Assembly: GCA_029260755.1 (NCBI GenBank)
Contig: JAJDCQ010000213.1
Span: forward strand, 86,029 to 150,028
Length of the DNA stretch: 64,000 nucleotides
Source: Planctomycetota bacterium
GTDB lineage: Bacteria; Planctomycetota; J058; JAJDCQ01
Direction of reading: 5' to 3'
In this document: one piece after another, positions 25,849-34,240 of the stretch
Position numbering within the stretch: position 1 is the first letter of the stretch
How the letters are laid out: every line of letters starts with the position of its first letter
The notes under the pieces: model-generated
Seen by the model: the letters and a program-made list of their open reading frames with translations, nothing else
What the model was told of the DNA's origin: nothing
The model's database searches: none
Translations under genes and position numbers: made by a program

Positions 25849-26523
25849 CTACCGGCCCGGGCGTCCCCGCTTCGGCTTCGCCTTCACCACCCCGCCCTCC
25901 GCCGGCTTCCCGAGCGCCCTCCGCAGCGCCTTCTCCGCGTCGGCGGGCTCGAAGCCGCGCGGGCCCATGCCGCCGCGGTAGATGAGCTCGCCGTCGGCCC
26001 CGACGACGAAGAGGCGATCCGGCCACGCTCCGTAGGCCTTCTCGGTCGCGTCGTCCATGCCGTCGACCACCGCGGGGATGTCGATCCCGAGGTCGACGAC
26101 GCAGGTCGTGGCGACGCCGTCGCGCTCGTCCTGGGTCTTGGGGGTCTTGACGTTGATGCCGGCGCGGTCGTTCGCCTTCGTCCGCCAGCCGTCGACGGGG
26201 TGCGCCTCGCGGATGTAGACGAGGAGGAAGTGGGCGTCCTCACCGTACTCGGCGAACATCGCGTTGAGAGCTCCGACGGAGCTCCGGAACGGAGGTCAGG
26301 TGTAGGACCCGAAGACGAGGACGACCGGCTTTCCGGCCAGCTTGGAGAGCTGGGTCTCGTTCTCGCCCTTGGCGTCCTTCAGGGTGAAGTCGGGCGCCGG
26401 GTCGCCGACGGCGAGCTTGCAGCGGTCCTCGCGGCGGCCGCCCTGCTGGGCGATCGCGGGCAGGGCGAGGGCGAGGGTGGCGAGGCCGATTCCGGCCCCG
26501 ACGACGAGCTTTGCAGTGGACAT
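25849..26523 (-). CDS. Deiodinase-like selenoprotein with in-frame UGA (Sec76)
   Basis: Reading through one TGA at 26298-26296 gives 224 residues. A signal peptide (about 1-25) precedes a thioredoxin-like domain: GDPAPDFTLKD, then VVLVFGSYT-U-PPFR (Sec at 76), then LLVYIREAHPVDGW. These match the iodothyronine deiodinase active-site region (FGSxT-U-PPF and YIxEAHxxDGW). The frame is the same on both sides of the TGA and family homology continues across it. A 7-bp hairpin with a GUC loop starts 11 bases after the UGA. The product is probably an exported thiol/selenol oxidoreductase. True iodothyronine substrates are unlikely in a bacterium. Start 26523 has GGAGGGG upstream. mtnA lies 89 bases upstream on the same strand. 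Confidence 0.88.
26268..26298 (-). promoter_or_regulatory. UGA codon with bacterial SECIS-like hairpin
   Basis: On the minus strand the UGA (26298-26296) is followed after 11 bases by GAGCTCC-GTC-GGAGCTC (26284-26268), a perfect 7-bp stem with a 3-base loop. The loop opens with G and lies 18 bases after the UGA. This fits the published bacterial SECIS pattern of a short apical loop with an early G, roughly 16-37 bases from the UGA. Confidence 0.8.
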
Positions 26524-26612
26524 GGGGATTCCCCTCCGTGGTGGGGCGACGCGCACCCCTTGAACGCCCGCCGCCGACCGAGGTTCCGGAGGAACCTCAA
26601 GTCGTTGCGATG

Positions 26613-27701
26613 TCAGTCGATGGCGACGCCGGCCGCCGCGAGATGGGCCGTCACCTTGGCCTCGTCCGGGTCGCGGATGAGCCCGTGCTGGGTCACGATC
26701 GCCGTCACGAGCCGGGCCGGCGTGACGTCGAACGCCGGGTTGAAGCTGCCGACGCCCTCGGGCGCGGTCCGCACCCCCCCGAACGCGTGCACCTCGTCGG
26801 CGGCTCGCTCCTCGATCGGGATCGCGTCGCCGTTGGGGCAGTCGGGATCGAACGTCGAGATCGGCGCGGCCACGTAGAACGGCACGCCGTGCTCGCGAGC
26901 GAGGACGGCGAGCGGATAGGTGCCGATCTTGTTGGCGACGTCGCCGTTGCGGGCGATCCGGTCGGCCCCGACGACGACGAGGTCGACCATCCCGCGGCGC
27001 AGCACCGTCGCCGCCGCCGCGTCGGGGAGGACCGAGACGTCGATGCCGGCGCGCTGGAGCTCCCAGGCGGTGAGGCGCGCGCCCTGAAGCAGCGGCCTCG
27101 TCTCGTCGGCGAAGACGCGCTCGACCTTGCCCTCCTCGTGGGCGGCGTAGATCACCCCGAGGGCGGTCCCGTAGGCGGCCGTCGCGAGACCGCCGGCGTT
27201 GCAGTGGGTGAGGATCGAGGCGCCCTCGGGGACGAGCGCCGCGCCGGCGGCGCCGATCGCGCGGCAGGTCGCCGCGTCCTCCGCCTCGATGGCGCTCGCC
27301 TCGCCGAGGAGGCGCTGGAGCGTCGCGCCGCGGTCGCCATCGCGGAGGGTCGCGCCGAGCTTGCGCATCCGCTCGAGCGCCCAGAAGAGGTTCACCGCGG
27401 TCGGGCGCGAGGTCGCGAGATGGTCGGCCGCCGCGTCGGCCGCATCGACGACCGCCGCGCCGCCTCCGTCCTTCGCCCCGCCGCGCGCGCCGATCACGAC
27501 GCCGTAGGCCGCCGCGCAGCCGATCGCCGGCGCGCCGCGCACCCGGAGCATCTTGATCGCCTCCCAGACGGACTCGACGTCGTCGCAGCGCCGCATGACG
27601 GTCTCGGTCGGCAGCCGCGTCTGATCGATCAGCTCGAGCGACCCCGTCTCGGGGTCGCCGATCCAGCGCATCGTCGGGGGAGGGGTCTTCGATTCGGACA
27701 T
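26613..27701 (-). CDS. mtnA: S-methyl-5-thioribose-1-phosphate isomerase
   Basis: The protein is 362 residues, of normal family length. It converts methylthioribose-1-phosphate to methylthioribulose-1-phosphate in the methionine salvage pathway. Visible motifs are MLRVRGAPAIGCAAAYGV, the active-site cysteine in SILTHCNAGGLATAAYGTAL, the catalytic Asp in VGADRIARNGDVANKIGTY and the C-terminal NPAFDVTPARL. No other methionine salvage gene is in the window. It follows purE by 32 bases and is likely the distal gene of the purine/aminotransferase operon. ATG 27701 is chosen; the ribosome site is weak, as expected in a coupled operon. Confidence 0.93.
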   Translation of the reverse strand: MSESKTPPPTMRWIGDPETGSLELIDQTRLPTETVMRRCDDVESVWEAIKMLRVRGAPAIGCAAAYGVVIGARGGAKDGGGAAVVDAADAAADHLATSRPTAVNLFWALERMRKLGATLRDGDRGATLQRLLGEASAIEAEDAATCRAIGAAGAALVPEGASILTHCNAGGLATAAYGTALGVIYAAHEEGKVERVFADETRPLLQGARLTAWELQRAGIDVSVLPDAAAATVLRRGMVDLVVVGADRIARNGDVANKIGTYPLAVLAREHGVPFYVAAPISTFDPDCPNGDAIPIEERAADEVHAFGGVRTAPEGVGSFNPAFDVTPARLVTAIVTQHGLIRDPDEAKVTAHLAAAGVAID

Positions 27702-27733
27702 GAGGGGACTCGCTCGTAGCTCGCGGGACTCGC

Positions 27734-28276
27734 CTATCGCTTGCTGACGCGCGGGCTCACCTGCTGGAACTCCTCCATCACGCGCCTGTCCTTCTCGCGG
27801 ACGCCCTCTTCCTGCTCGCGCTTGAACGTCTCGATCCGCTCCTGCACCCGCGGCTCGGAGAGCCCGATCACGCTCGCGGCGAAGATCGCGGCGTTCTTCG
27901 CGCCGGCCGTCCCGAGGGCCATCGTCGCGACCGGGACACCGCCGGGCATCTGCACCGTCGCCAGGATCGAGTCGAGCCCCTGGAGCGGCGAGTTCGGCAT
28001 CGGCACGCCCATGACCGGGAGCGGCGTGTGCGCGGCCACGACGCCGGCCAGCGCCGCCGCCCATCCCGCGCCCGCGATCACGCAGCGGACGCCGCGGTCC
28101 TTGAGCCCGCGGCTGTACTCGGCGAGCGCCTCGGGGCTCCGATGCGCGCTGATCACGCGCACCTCGAAGGGGATCTCGAACTCCTTCAGGATCTCGATCC
28201 CGGGGCGGAGGTTGTCGAGATCCGAGGTGCTGCCCATCACGATCGAGACCCAGGCATCGCTCTCGTCAATGCTCAT
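27734..28276 (-). CDS. purE: 5-(carboxyamino)imidazole ribonucleotide mutase
   Basis: The protein is 180 residues, similar to bacterial class I PurE plus a charged C-terminal tail. It rearranges N5-CAIR to CAIR in purine synthesis. The motifs are IVMGSTSDLD, the catalytic His in ISAHRSPEAL and LDSILATVQMPGGVPVATMALG. The loop that normally reads GGAAHLPG is GWAAALAG, so a conserved His and Pro are gone, which is unusual. purC is one gene upstream in the same operon. No purK is visible in the window. Confidence 0.9.
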   Translation of the reverse strand: MSIDESDAWVSIVMGSTSDLDNLRPGIEILKEFEIPFEVRVISAHRSPEALAEYSRGLKDRGVRCVIAGAGWAAALAGVVAAHTPLPVMGVPMPNSPLQGLDSILATVQMPGGVPVATMALGTAGAKNAAIFAASVIGLSEPRVQERIETFKREQEEGVREKDRRVMEEFQQVSPRVSKR

Positions 28277-28297
28277 CGTCTTGCGGTCTTCTCTCTT

Positions 28298-28792
28298 CTA
28301 GCGGGCGTCGTCGGCCCGGTATCCTGTGATTCGCCACTCGCTCCGGATGAGCCCGAAGGCGAAGACGATCGTCGTCCCTCGCGTCTCGCCGCCGAAGAGC
28401 GACGCGGCCGCCGCGTCGTCTCGAGCGGCGAGGGTGATCCGGAGATACGCGAGCCGGTCGCCCTCGTGGACCCAGTCGGGGTCGGTGAACTGCCAGCGCT
28501 CCGCGTCGCGACGGTACCACGCCGCGACCTCCTCCTTGCCCCGCTCGGCGACGTCCTTCACGAGCTGATCGAGGGAGCCGGCGGCGTATATCAGCGCGAG
28601 CGACTCGAGATCGCCCGCCCGCCACGCCCGCTCGAAGCTCGCGAACGTTCGCTCGGGATCGGCGAGGCTCAATCCGCCGTCGTCCCCCCCGCGCCCGGCG
28701 CCCGAGGTGCAGCCGGCCGTCACGGTCGCGATGAGGATCGCGACCGAGACCGGAGCGGTCCGCCGGAGCCGTCGCGCGCGCGGCGAGCTCAT
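28298..28792 (-). CDS. Small lipoprotein of unknown function
   Basis: The protein is 164 residues. A basic N-terminus, a hydrophobic run and the lipobox VTAGC near residue 28 mark it as a lipoprotein. The mature part is a small alpha+beta domain with an early FASFERAWRAGDLESLALIY and a closing EWRITGYR. This resembles NTF2/SnoaL-like folds, but I cannot name the family. Its ATG overlaps the purC stop by four bases. It lies 21 bases before purE, so it sits inside the purine operon, which is odd for a lipoprotein. Confidence 0.78.
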   Translation of the reverse strand: MSSPRARRLRRTAPVSVAILIATVTAGCTSGAGRGGDDGGLSLADPERTFASFERAWRAGDLESLALIYAAGSLDQLVKDVAERGKEEVAAWYRRDAERWQFTDPDWVHEGDRLAYLRITLAARDDAAAASLFGGETRGTTIVFAFGLIRSEWRITGYRADDAR

Positions 28793-29802
28793 CCGTCCCC
28801 TTCGATGAGCTTCTTGCCCGCGGCGTCGGTGCCGGCGCGGTCGGCCGCGAGGAGCGCCTCGGTCGCGTCGTCCGGCATCTCGACGCCGGTCAGGATGCGG
28901 AAGATCCGGAGGTAGGTCGCGCGCGCCTCGGCGACGACCTCGTCGGGCAGCCGCGGCGCGGGCGCCTTCTTGTTCCAGTCGCTGATACCGAGGAGGTAGT
29001 CGCGGACGACCTGCTTGTCGATCGGCGTCGGCAGCGTGCCGGGCTCGCGGGCGTCGTAGTCCTCCTTGAGCCAGTAGCGGCTCGAGTCGGGCGTCAGCAC
29101 CTCGTCGATGAGGAAGAGCTCCTGACTCCGGGTGAGGCCGAACTCGAACTTCGTGTCGCAGAGGATCACGCCGCGGCTCGCCGCGAGCTCGCGGGCCATC
29201 GAGTAGACCTTGATCGAGAGGTCGCGCATCCCCTTCGCGCGCTGTTCACCGCAGCGCCTCACGACCTCGTCGTAGGAGATCGGCTCGTCGTGCTCGCCCT
29301 GCTCCGCCTTCGTCGTCGGCGTGAAGAGCGGCTCGGGGAGGAACCGGTCGCCGAGGTTCATCCCCGCCGGCGCATCGACGCCCGCGACCTTGCCGTCCTT
29401 CTGGTATCCCTTCCAGACGCTCCCGGCCATGTATCCGCGCACGATGCACTCGACCGGCAGCACCGGCGCCCGCCGGACGAGGAGCGCCCGGCCCGTGAGG
29501 GTGTCGGCCTGCGCCTGCGCAGCGTCCGGCCAGAACTTCGGCTCCCACGCCACGAGGTGGTCGCGGAGCCCGCCGACCTCGTCCTCGAGGAGCTGGAAGT
29601 AGCGGAGCCAGAAGACGGTGAGGGCCGTCAGGACGCGGCCCTTGTCGGGGATGGCCGGGTCGAGGACGACGTCGAAGGCGCTCACTCGATCGGTCGCGAC
29701 GATGAGCAGGTGCTCGTCGTCGACCTCGTAGATGTCGCGGACCTTTCCTCGCGCGAGGAGCTTCAGCCCCTCGATCTCGGTGGTGGCGATCGCGCTGGTC
29801 AT
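28789..29802 (-). CDS. purC: Phosphoribosylaminoimidazole-succinocarboxamide synthase
   Basis: The protein is 337 residues, the length of the longer (eukaryote/actinobacterial-like) SAICAR synthetases. It joins CAIR and aspartate using ATP. The motifs are GLKLLARGKVRDIYEV, LLIVATDRVSAFDVVL, LPVECIVRGYMAGSVWKGY, GVILCDTKFEFGL and IDEVLTPDSSRYW. AAGGAG precedes ATG 29802. The start overlaps the aminotransferase stop by four bases and its own stop overlaps the lipoprotein start by four bases, so translation of the three is coupled. Confidence 0.95.
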   Translation of the reverse strand: MTSAIATTEIEGLKLLARGKVRDIYEVDDEHLLIVATDRVSAFDVVLDPAIPDKGRVLTALTVFWLRYFQLLEDEVGGLRDHLVAWEPKFWPDAAQAQADTLTGRALLVRRAPVLPVECIVRGYMAGSVWKGYQKDGKVAGVDAPAGMNLGDRFLPEPLFTPTTKAEQGEHDEPISYDEVVRRCGEQRAKGMRDLSIKVYSMARELAASRGVILCDTKFEFGLTRSQELFLIDEVLTPDSSRYWLKEDYDAREPGTLPTPIDKQVVRDYLLGISDWNKKAPAPRLPDEVVAEARATYLRIFRILTGVEMPDDATEALLAADRAGTDAAGKKLIEGDG

Positions 29803-31028
29803 GAGGTCTCCTTGCGGCCGGGGTAGTGGGCGAGGCCGCTCTCGAGGACGTCCATCGCGTGGTCGAGGTCTTCGCTGTCGAGGACGTAGGCGATCCGCGC
29901 CTCGTTCGTCCCCAGGCCGGGCGTGCCGTAGAAGCCCTCGCCCGGGGCGAGCATGACGGTGTCGCCGCCGTGGTCGTGCTCCTCGAGGAGCCAGGCGCAG
30001 AACTCGTTGGTGTCGTCGACGGGCAGCTCGACCATGATGTAGAAGGCGCCGTCGGGCGCGGCGAGCTCCACGCCGGGCATCGCCTCGAGGCGCTTCACCA
30101 GGACGTCGCGGCGCCCCTTGTACTCGGCGACGACGCTGCGGCGGTAATCGTCGGGCAGGCCGATCGCCGCCTCGCCGCCGAGCTGCCCGACCGTCGGCGC
30201 CGAGAGGCGCGCCTGCCCCATCTTGAGCATGGCCGCGCGGAGGTCGGCGTTGCGGGTGGTGACCCAGCCGATCCGGGCGCCGCACGCGCTGTAGCGCTTG
30301 CTCGTGGAGTCGACCTGGATCGCGTGCTGGTCCATCCCGGGGAGGGAGAGGACCGGGACCGCCTCGGCGTCGCCGAACACGAGCTCGCGGTAGACCTCAT
30401 CGGAGATGAGGAAGATCCCCCGGCTCCGCGCGATGTCGGCGAGCATCTCGATCTCGTCGCGGGTGTGGACCGTGCCGGTCGGGTTGCCGGGGTTGCAGAC
30501 GACCATCGCGCGGGTGCGCGGGCCGATGCGCGCCTCGATGGTCGCGCGGTCGGGCAGATGGTAGCCCTGCTCGCGGGTCGTCGTGACGAAGCTCGTCTTC
30601 ACGCCGAGCCAGGTCGCGAAGCCAATGTAGTTGGGGTAGCACGGCTCGAAGAGGAGGACGTCGTCGCCGGGGTCGCAGCAGGCGGCGAAGGCCATCATGA
30701 GCGCCTCGCTGCCGCCGGTCGTGACGACGAGGTCGTCGGTGCCGATCTCGACGTCGAAGCTGCCGTAGTAGCGGACGATCGCCTCGCGGTAGCTCTTGAA
30801 GCCGTCGCTCGGGGCGTAGCCGATCACGTCGGGCTCGAAGCCGCGGTAGGCGGCGATGAACGGCGCGGCCGTCGCGACGTCGGGCTGGCCAATGTTCAGC
30901 TTGAAGATCCGCATGCCGCGCGCGAGGGCGCGCTCGGCCGATGGCGCGAGCTTGCGAATCGGCGAGGCCGGCATGCCGCGCCCGCGCGCGGAGAGGGCCG
31001 GGCTCGGGGCGGTCTTCTGGGCGGGCAT
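29799..31028 (-). CDS. PLP-dependent aminotransferase (aspartate aminotransferase-like)
   Basis: The protein is 409 residues and belongs to fold-type I aminotransferases. Visible motifs are LNIGQPDVATA, GYAPSDGFKSYREAI, VVTTGGSEALMMAF, VVCNPGNPTGTVHT and the PLP lysine in DSTSKRYSACGARIGW. It should transfer an amino group between an amino acid (probably aspartate) and 2-oxoglutarate. It is the first gene of the coupled operon with purC, the lipoprotein, purE and mtnA. Aspartate is a purC substrate and transamination ends methionine salvage, so the grouping is plausible. Confidence 0.92.
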   Translation of the reverse strand: MPAQKTAPSPALSARGRGMPASPIRKLAPSAERALARGMRIFKLNIGQPDVATAAPFIAAYRGFEPDVIGYAPSDGFKSYREAIVRYYGSFDVEIGTDDLVVTTGGSEALMMAFAACCDPGDDVLLFEPCYPNYIGFATWLGVKTSFVTTTREQGYHLPDRATIEARIGPRTRAMVVCNPGNPTGTVHTRDEIEMLADIARSRGIFLISDEVYRELVFGDAEAVPVLSLPGMDQHAIQVDSTSKRYSACGARIGWVTTRNADLRAAMLKMGQARLSAPTVGQLGGEAAIGLPDDYRRSVVAEYKGRRDVLVKRLEAMPGVELAAPDGAFYIMVELPVDDTNEFCAWLLEEHDHGGDTVMLAPGEGFYGTPGLGTNEARIAYVLDSEDLDHAMDVLESGLAHYPGRKETS

Positions 31029-31288
31029 CGGCGCGGTCGTCTCCGGAGCGAAGGCGGAGGTGAGGGGCGGATTCTAGACGACCGCTGGGGCGGAATCAAC
31101 GTGTGTCCGGCGCCGTCGGGCGAGGTCGAGAAGCCCATGCGAATCTCGAACTAAGGAAGCTGCGGATTGCCATCTCCCCCCATTGGGGGGGGCCTCGCCA
31201 AACCACGACCCGCGGGGCGATTCGACTCGCCCGCCGCGAGTCCCTGCTACGCTTGCGCCTGGCGGGTCGACCCGGTCACCATCCCCGC

Positions 31289-34210
31289 ATGAGCAACCCG
31301 CCGCGCGAGCTCGGCTCCGGTCCGGGCCTCCGGGCCGGCACCCGGTTCGGGCCCTACCAGGTCGAGGCGCTCCTCGGCCGCGGCGGCATGGGCGCCGTCT
31401 ACCGCGCCCGACACCTCGAGACCGGCCGCGCCGACGCCCTCAAGGTCATCCTCGCGAGCCGTCTCGCGACCGACCGTGGCCTCGCCCGCTTCCGGCGTGA
31501 GGTCGAGGTGCTCGCCCGGATCGAGCCGCACCCGGGCGTCGTCCGCGTCCACGCCTGCGGGCTGGAGCGCGGCCTGCCGTGGGCGGCGATGGACCTCGTC
31601 GCCGGTCGGTCGCTCGCGTCGATCCTCGACGCCGATGGGCCGCTCCCGGCGCGACGCGCCGCCGAGGTCGGCGCCGCCGTCGCGCGAGCCCTCGCGCACG
31701 TCCACGTCCACGGTGTGCTCCATCGCGACCTCAAGCCCGAGAACGTCCTCATCGCCGACGACGACGGCGCGCCTCGCCTCGTCGACTTCGGCCTCGCGTT
31801 CGACGCCTTCGCCGAGCGCCTCACCCAGACCGGAGAGCTCCTCGGGACGCCCGCCTACATGGCGCCCGAGCAGGTGAGCCGCGGCAGCCGGTCGGGCAGC
31901 GAGCCCGGCAGCAGGCCGGGCTCGGTCGACGTCGGCGGCGAGATCGGCCCGAGCACCGACGTCTACGGCGCCGGCGCCGTCCTCTACGCGGCCCTCACCG
32001 GCAGGCCGCCGTTCGTGGGCGACAGCGTCGCCCTCGTGATCCAGGTCGTCCAGCACGCGCCGACCTCGCCGCGCGCCGTCGTCGCCGACGTACCGGCCGA
32101 GCTCGAGGCGATCTGTCTCCGCTGCCTCGAGAAGGACCCCGCGTTCCGCTACCCGAGCGCGGTCGAGCTCGCCGAGGACCTCGATCGGTGGCTCCGCGGC
32201 GAGCCGGTCACCGCCCGGAGCTCGGGGATCGGGCGACTCCTCCGTCGCCTCCGGACGCCGGGCGCGCCGCGGCGCCGGTTCGTCGCGACGCTCGCCGCCG
32301 CCGGCGCGTTCGCGATCGCGGCGCTCGCCGTCGGCCTCGCCCTCGGCCCCGCGGGCATCGTCGGCGCGAGCCCGAGCGAGACGCTCGCCGCCCTCGAGCG
32401 GTCGCTCGACGCGGGCGATCCGCTCGACCCCGACGACGTGGCCGCCCTCGCCACCGATCCGGCGTTCGGCGGGGCGGACGAGCTCGCGCGGCGGGCCGAG
32501 CTCGTCGCCGTCCTCGCGGCCGCCGTCGCGCCGTCGGGCGCGGCCGCTCCCGCGGAGGCGACGATCGACCGGCTGGTGCCGCTGCTGAGACCGCGCGGCG
32601 TCGTCGACGGCGCGCAGAAGCGACGGGTCGAGCGGATCCTCGCGGCGGCGGGGCGCTTCGACGTCCTCGCCGGCGCGCTCCACGATGGCGTCCCGATCGC
32701 CTCGGCGTCGCCGACCGTGGCCGCGCCGCTCGCCCGAGCGATCGTCGCCGCCTGGGAGGGCGGCGCGCCCGCTCCCGCGGCGCCCGACGATGACGCCGCC
32801 TTCGGGGCTCTCATCCGTGCCCCCGACCTCGCCGAGCCCGAGCGCGGAGGCCTTCTCCTCGCGCGCGCGAGCGTCGTCGCCGACGCCGGCGACGCCGATC
32901 GGGCGCTCGACCTCTTCGCCCGGGCCGCCGCCCGTCACGGCGTCGCTCCGCCCCCCGATCGGGTCCCGACCGCCGTCGTCGAGCGCGCCGGCGCGCGGCT
33001 GCCGGAGCTGATCCGGAGCGGCGACGATCCCCGCGCGGCGTGGGCGGTCGGCGACATCCTCGCCCGGGCGACCACGGGCGTGGCGACGCGGCTGCCGATC
33101 GCGACCATCGTCGAGCTCCAGACCGAGTCGATGACGACCTGGCTCTCGGTCTCGGGCGGCGTCGACAGCCGCTGGCGGAGCCTGATCGAGCGCCCACTCC
33201 GCGAGATCGCGTTCCTCGAGCGCTTCGGCGCCCAGCCGCTCGCCTCGCGCGAGATGCGCACGATCGGCTCCTCGCTCGGCCTCGAGCGGCTCGAGTCGCT
33301 CGCCGACGCCGAGCTCGCCCGGCCCTCGCGCTCCCGCGACCCGGCCGTGCTCCTCTTCGTCGCGCGGCTGCTCCTCGCTGCAGCCAAGACGTTCGACGCC
33401 GACGGCGCCGAGCGCGCCGCCGCGGTCGGCCAGCGCCTCGTCCAGGCCGCCGCCACGATCGGCCCCGACGAAGCGTGGCTTCACCTTCAGGTCGCCCGTC
33501 GACTCGAGGACCTCGAGCTCTGGGAGGACGCCCTCGAGGCGAGCGGTCGGGCGCTCGCCCTCGACCGCGAGCTCGCGCCGGAGCAGCGCGTGCCGGCGAT
33601 CACCGAGACGCATCTGAGCGTCGTCTCGAAGCTCGCCCGCGCGGGCCGGCGGAGCTTGGAGCGCGGGGAGCGATTCGCGCTCGCGGTCGAGGCGGCCCGC
33701 GTCCAGCTCGCCCGGCGCGCGCCGTGCCGCGAGCTCCTCGACGGCCGCGGCGTCGAGGCGTGGTCCGATCGACGCGGCGACGCGATCAGCTACGTCATCC
33801 GCGAGGCGGCGGAGGCGGCCGCCGGTCGGACGTACCCCGCGTGCTGCGGGTCGGCGGCCGACGCCGCCGGGACGCTCCCCGGCCTCGACGAGCTCATCGC
33901 GATGGGGGTCGAGCTCGGGCCGTCGGAGGCGATCGGGGCGCGCCTCTTGCGCCTCCGGGCGGAGCATCACGTCCGGCACGAGCGCCTCGAGGACGCCGTG
34001 GAAGACTTCGCCGCGTCGGTCCGCTGGGAGCTCCGGCGGGGCGACGGCGACGCGGGCTACTACCGCGGCGTCCATCAGTGGATCGCCGAGATCCTCGACG
34101 AGCGCGCCCGGCTCCTCCGCGCCCTCGGCCGCCTCGATGAGGCGGCTCGCGACGACGCGCGCGTCGAGGCGTCGCGGGCGAAGGTCGCCGAGCTCTCGCG
34201 CGAGGACTGA
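31289..34210 (+). CDS. Ser/Thr protein kinase with large helical C-terminal region
   Basis: The protein is 973 residues. The kinase domain is complete: GRGGMG 30-35, ADALK lysine, HRD 145-147, DFG 166-168 and the APE motif in YMAPEQV. A Ser/Gly/Arg insert (SRSGSEPGSRPGS) sits after APE. One membrane helix lies near 331-354. The C-terminal 600 residues are helical and Ala/Arg/Glu-rich with a TPR-like look near the end; I do not recognise a family. ATG 31289 is chosen, 15 residues before the first kinase strand. It is divergent from the aminotransferase operon and convergent with the next kinase. Confidence 0.88.
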   Translation: MSNPPRELGSGPGLRAGTRFGPYQVEALLGRGGMGAVYRARHLETGRADALKVILASRLATDRGLARFRREVEVLARIEPHPGVVRVHACGLERGLPWAAMDLVAGRSLASILDADGPLPARRAAEVGAAVARALAHVHVHGVLHRDLKPENVLIADDDGAPRLVDFGLAFDAFAERLTQTGELLGTPAYMAPEQVSRGSRSGSEPGSRPGSVDVGGEIGPSTDVYGAGAVLYAALTGRPPFVGDSVALVIQVVQHAPTSPRAVVADVPAELEAICLRCLEKDPAFRYPSAVELAEDLDRWLRGEPVTARSSGIGRLLRRLRTPGAPRRRFVATLAAAGAFAIAALAVGLALGPAGIVGASPSETLAALERSLDAGDPLDPDDVAALATDPAFGGADELARRAELVAVLAAAVAPSGAAAPAEATIDRLVPLLRPRGVVDGAQKRRVERILAAAGRFDVLAGALHDGVPIASASPTVAAPLARAIVAAWEGGAPAPAAPDDDAAFGALIRAPDLAEPERGGLLLARASVVADAGDADRALDLFARAAARHGVAPPPDRVPTAVVERAGARLPELIRSGDDPRAAWAVGDILARATTGVATRLPIATIVELQTESMTTWLSVSGGVDSRWRSLIERPLREIAFLERFGAQPLASREMRTIGSSLGLERLESLADAELARPSRSRDPAVLLFVARLLLAAAKTFDADGAERAAAVGQRLVQAAATIGPDEAWLHLQVARRLEDLELWEDALEASGRALALDRELAPEQRVPAITETHLSVVSKLARAGRRSLERGERFALAVEAARVQLARRAPCRELLDGRGVEAWSDRRGDAISYVIREAAEAAAGRTYPACCGSAADAAGTLPGLDELIAMGVELGPSEAIGARLLRLRAEHHVRHERLEDAVEDFAASVRWELRRGDGDAGYYRGVHQWIAEILDERARLLRALGRLDEAARDDARVEASRAKVAELSRED

Positions 34211-34240
34211 TCGCGGCTCGGCGTGCGAGCCCGTGCCCGG

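Noticed and set aside
26296..26298. Nonsense mutation or split gene in the deiodinase-like locus
   Set aside because: The frame and homology continue across the TGA, the codon sits at the known Sec position and a SECIS-like hairpin follows. Selenocysteine is the simpler reading.
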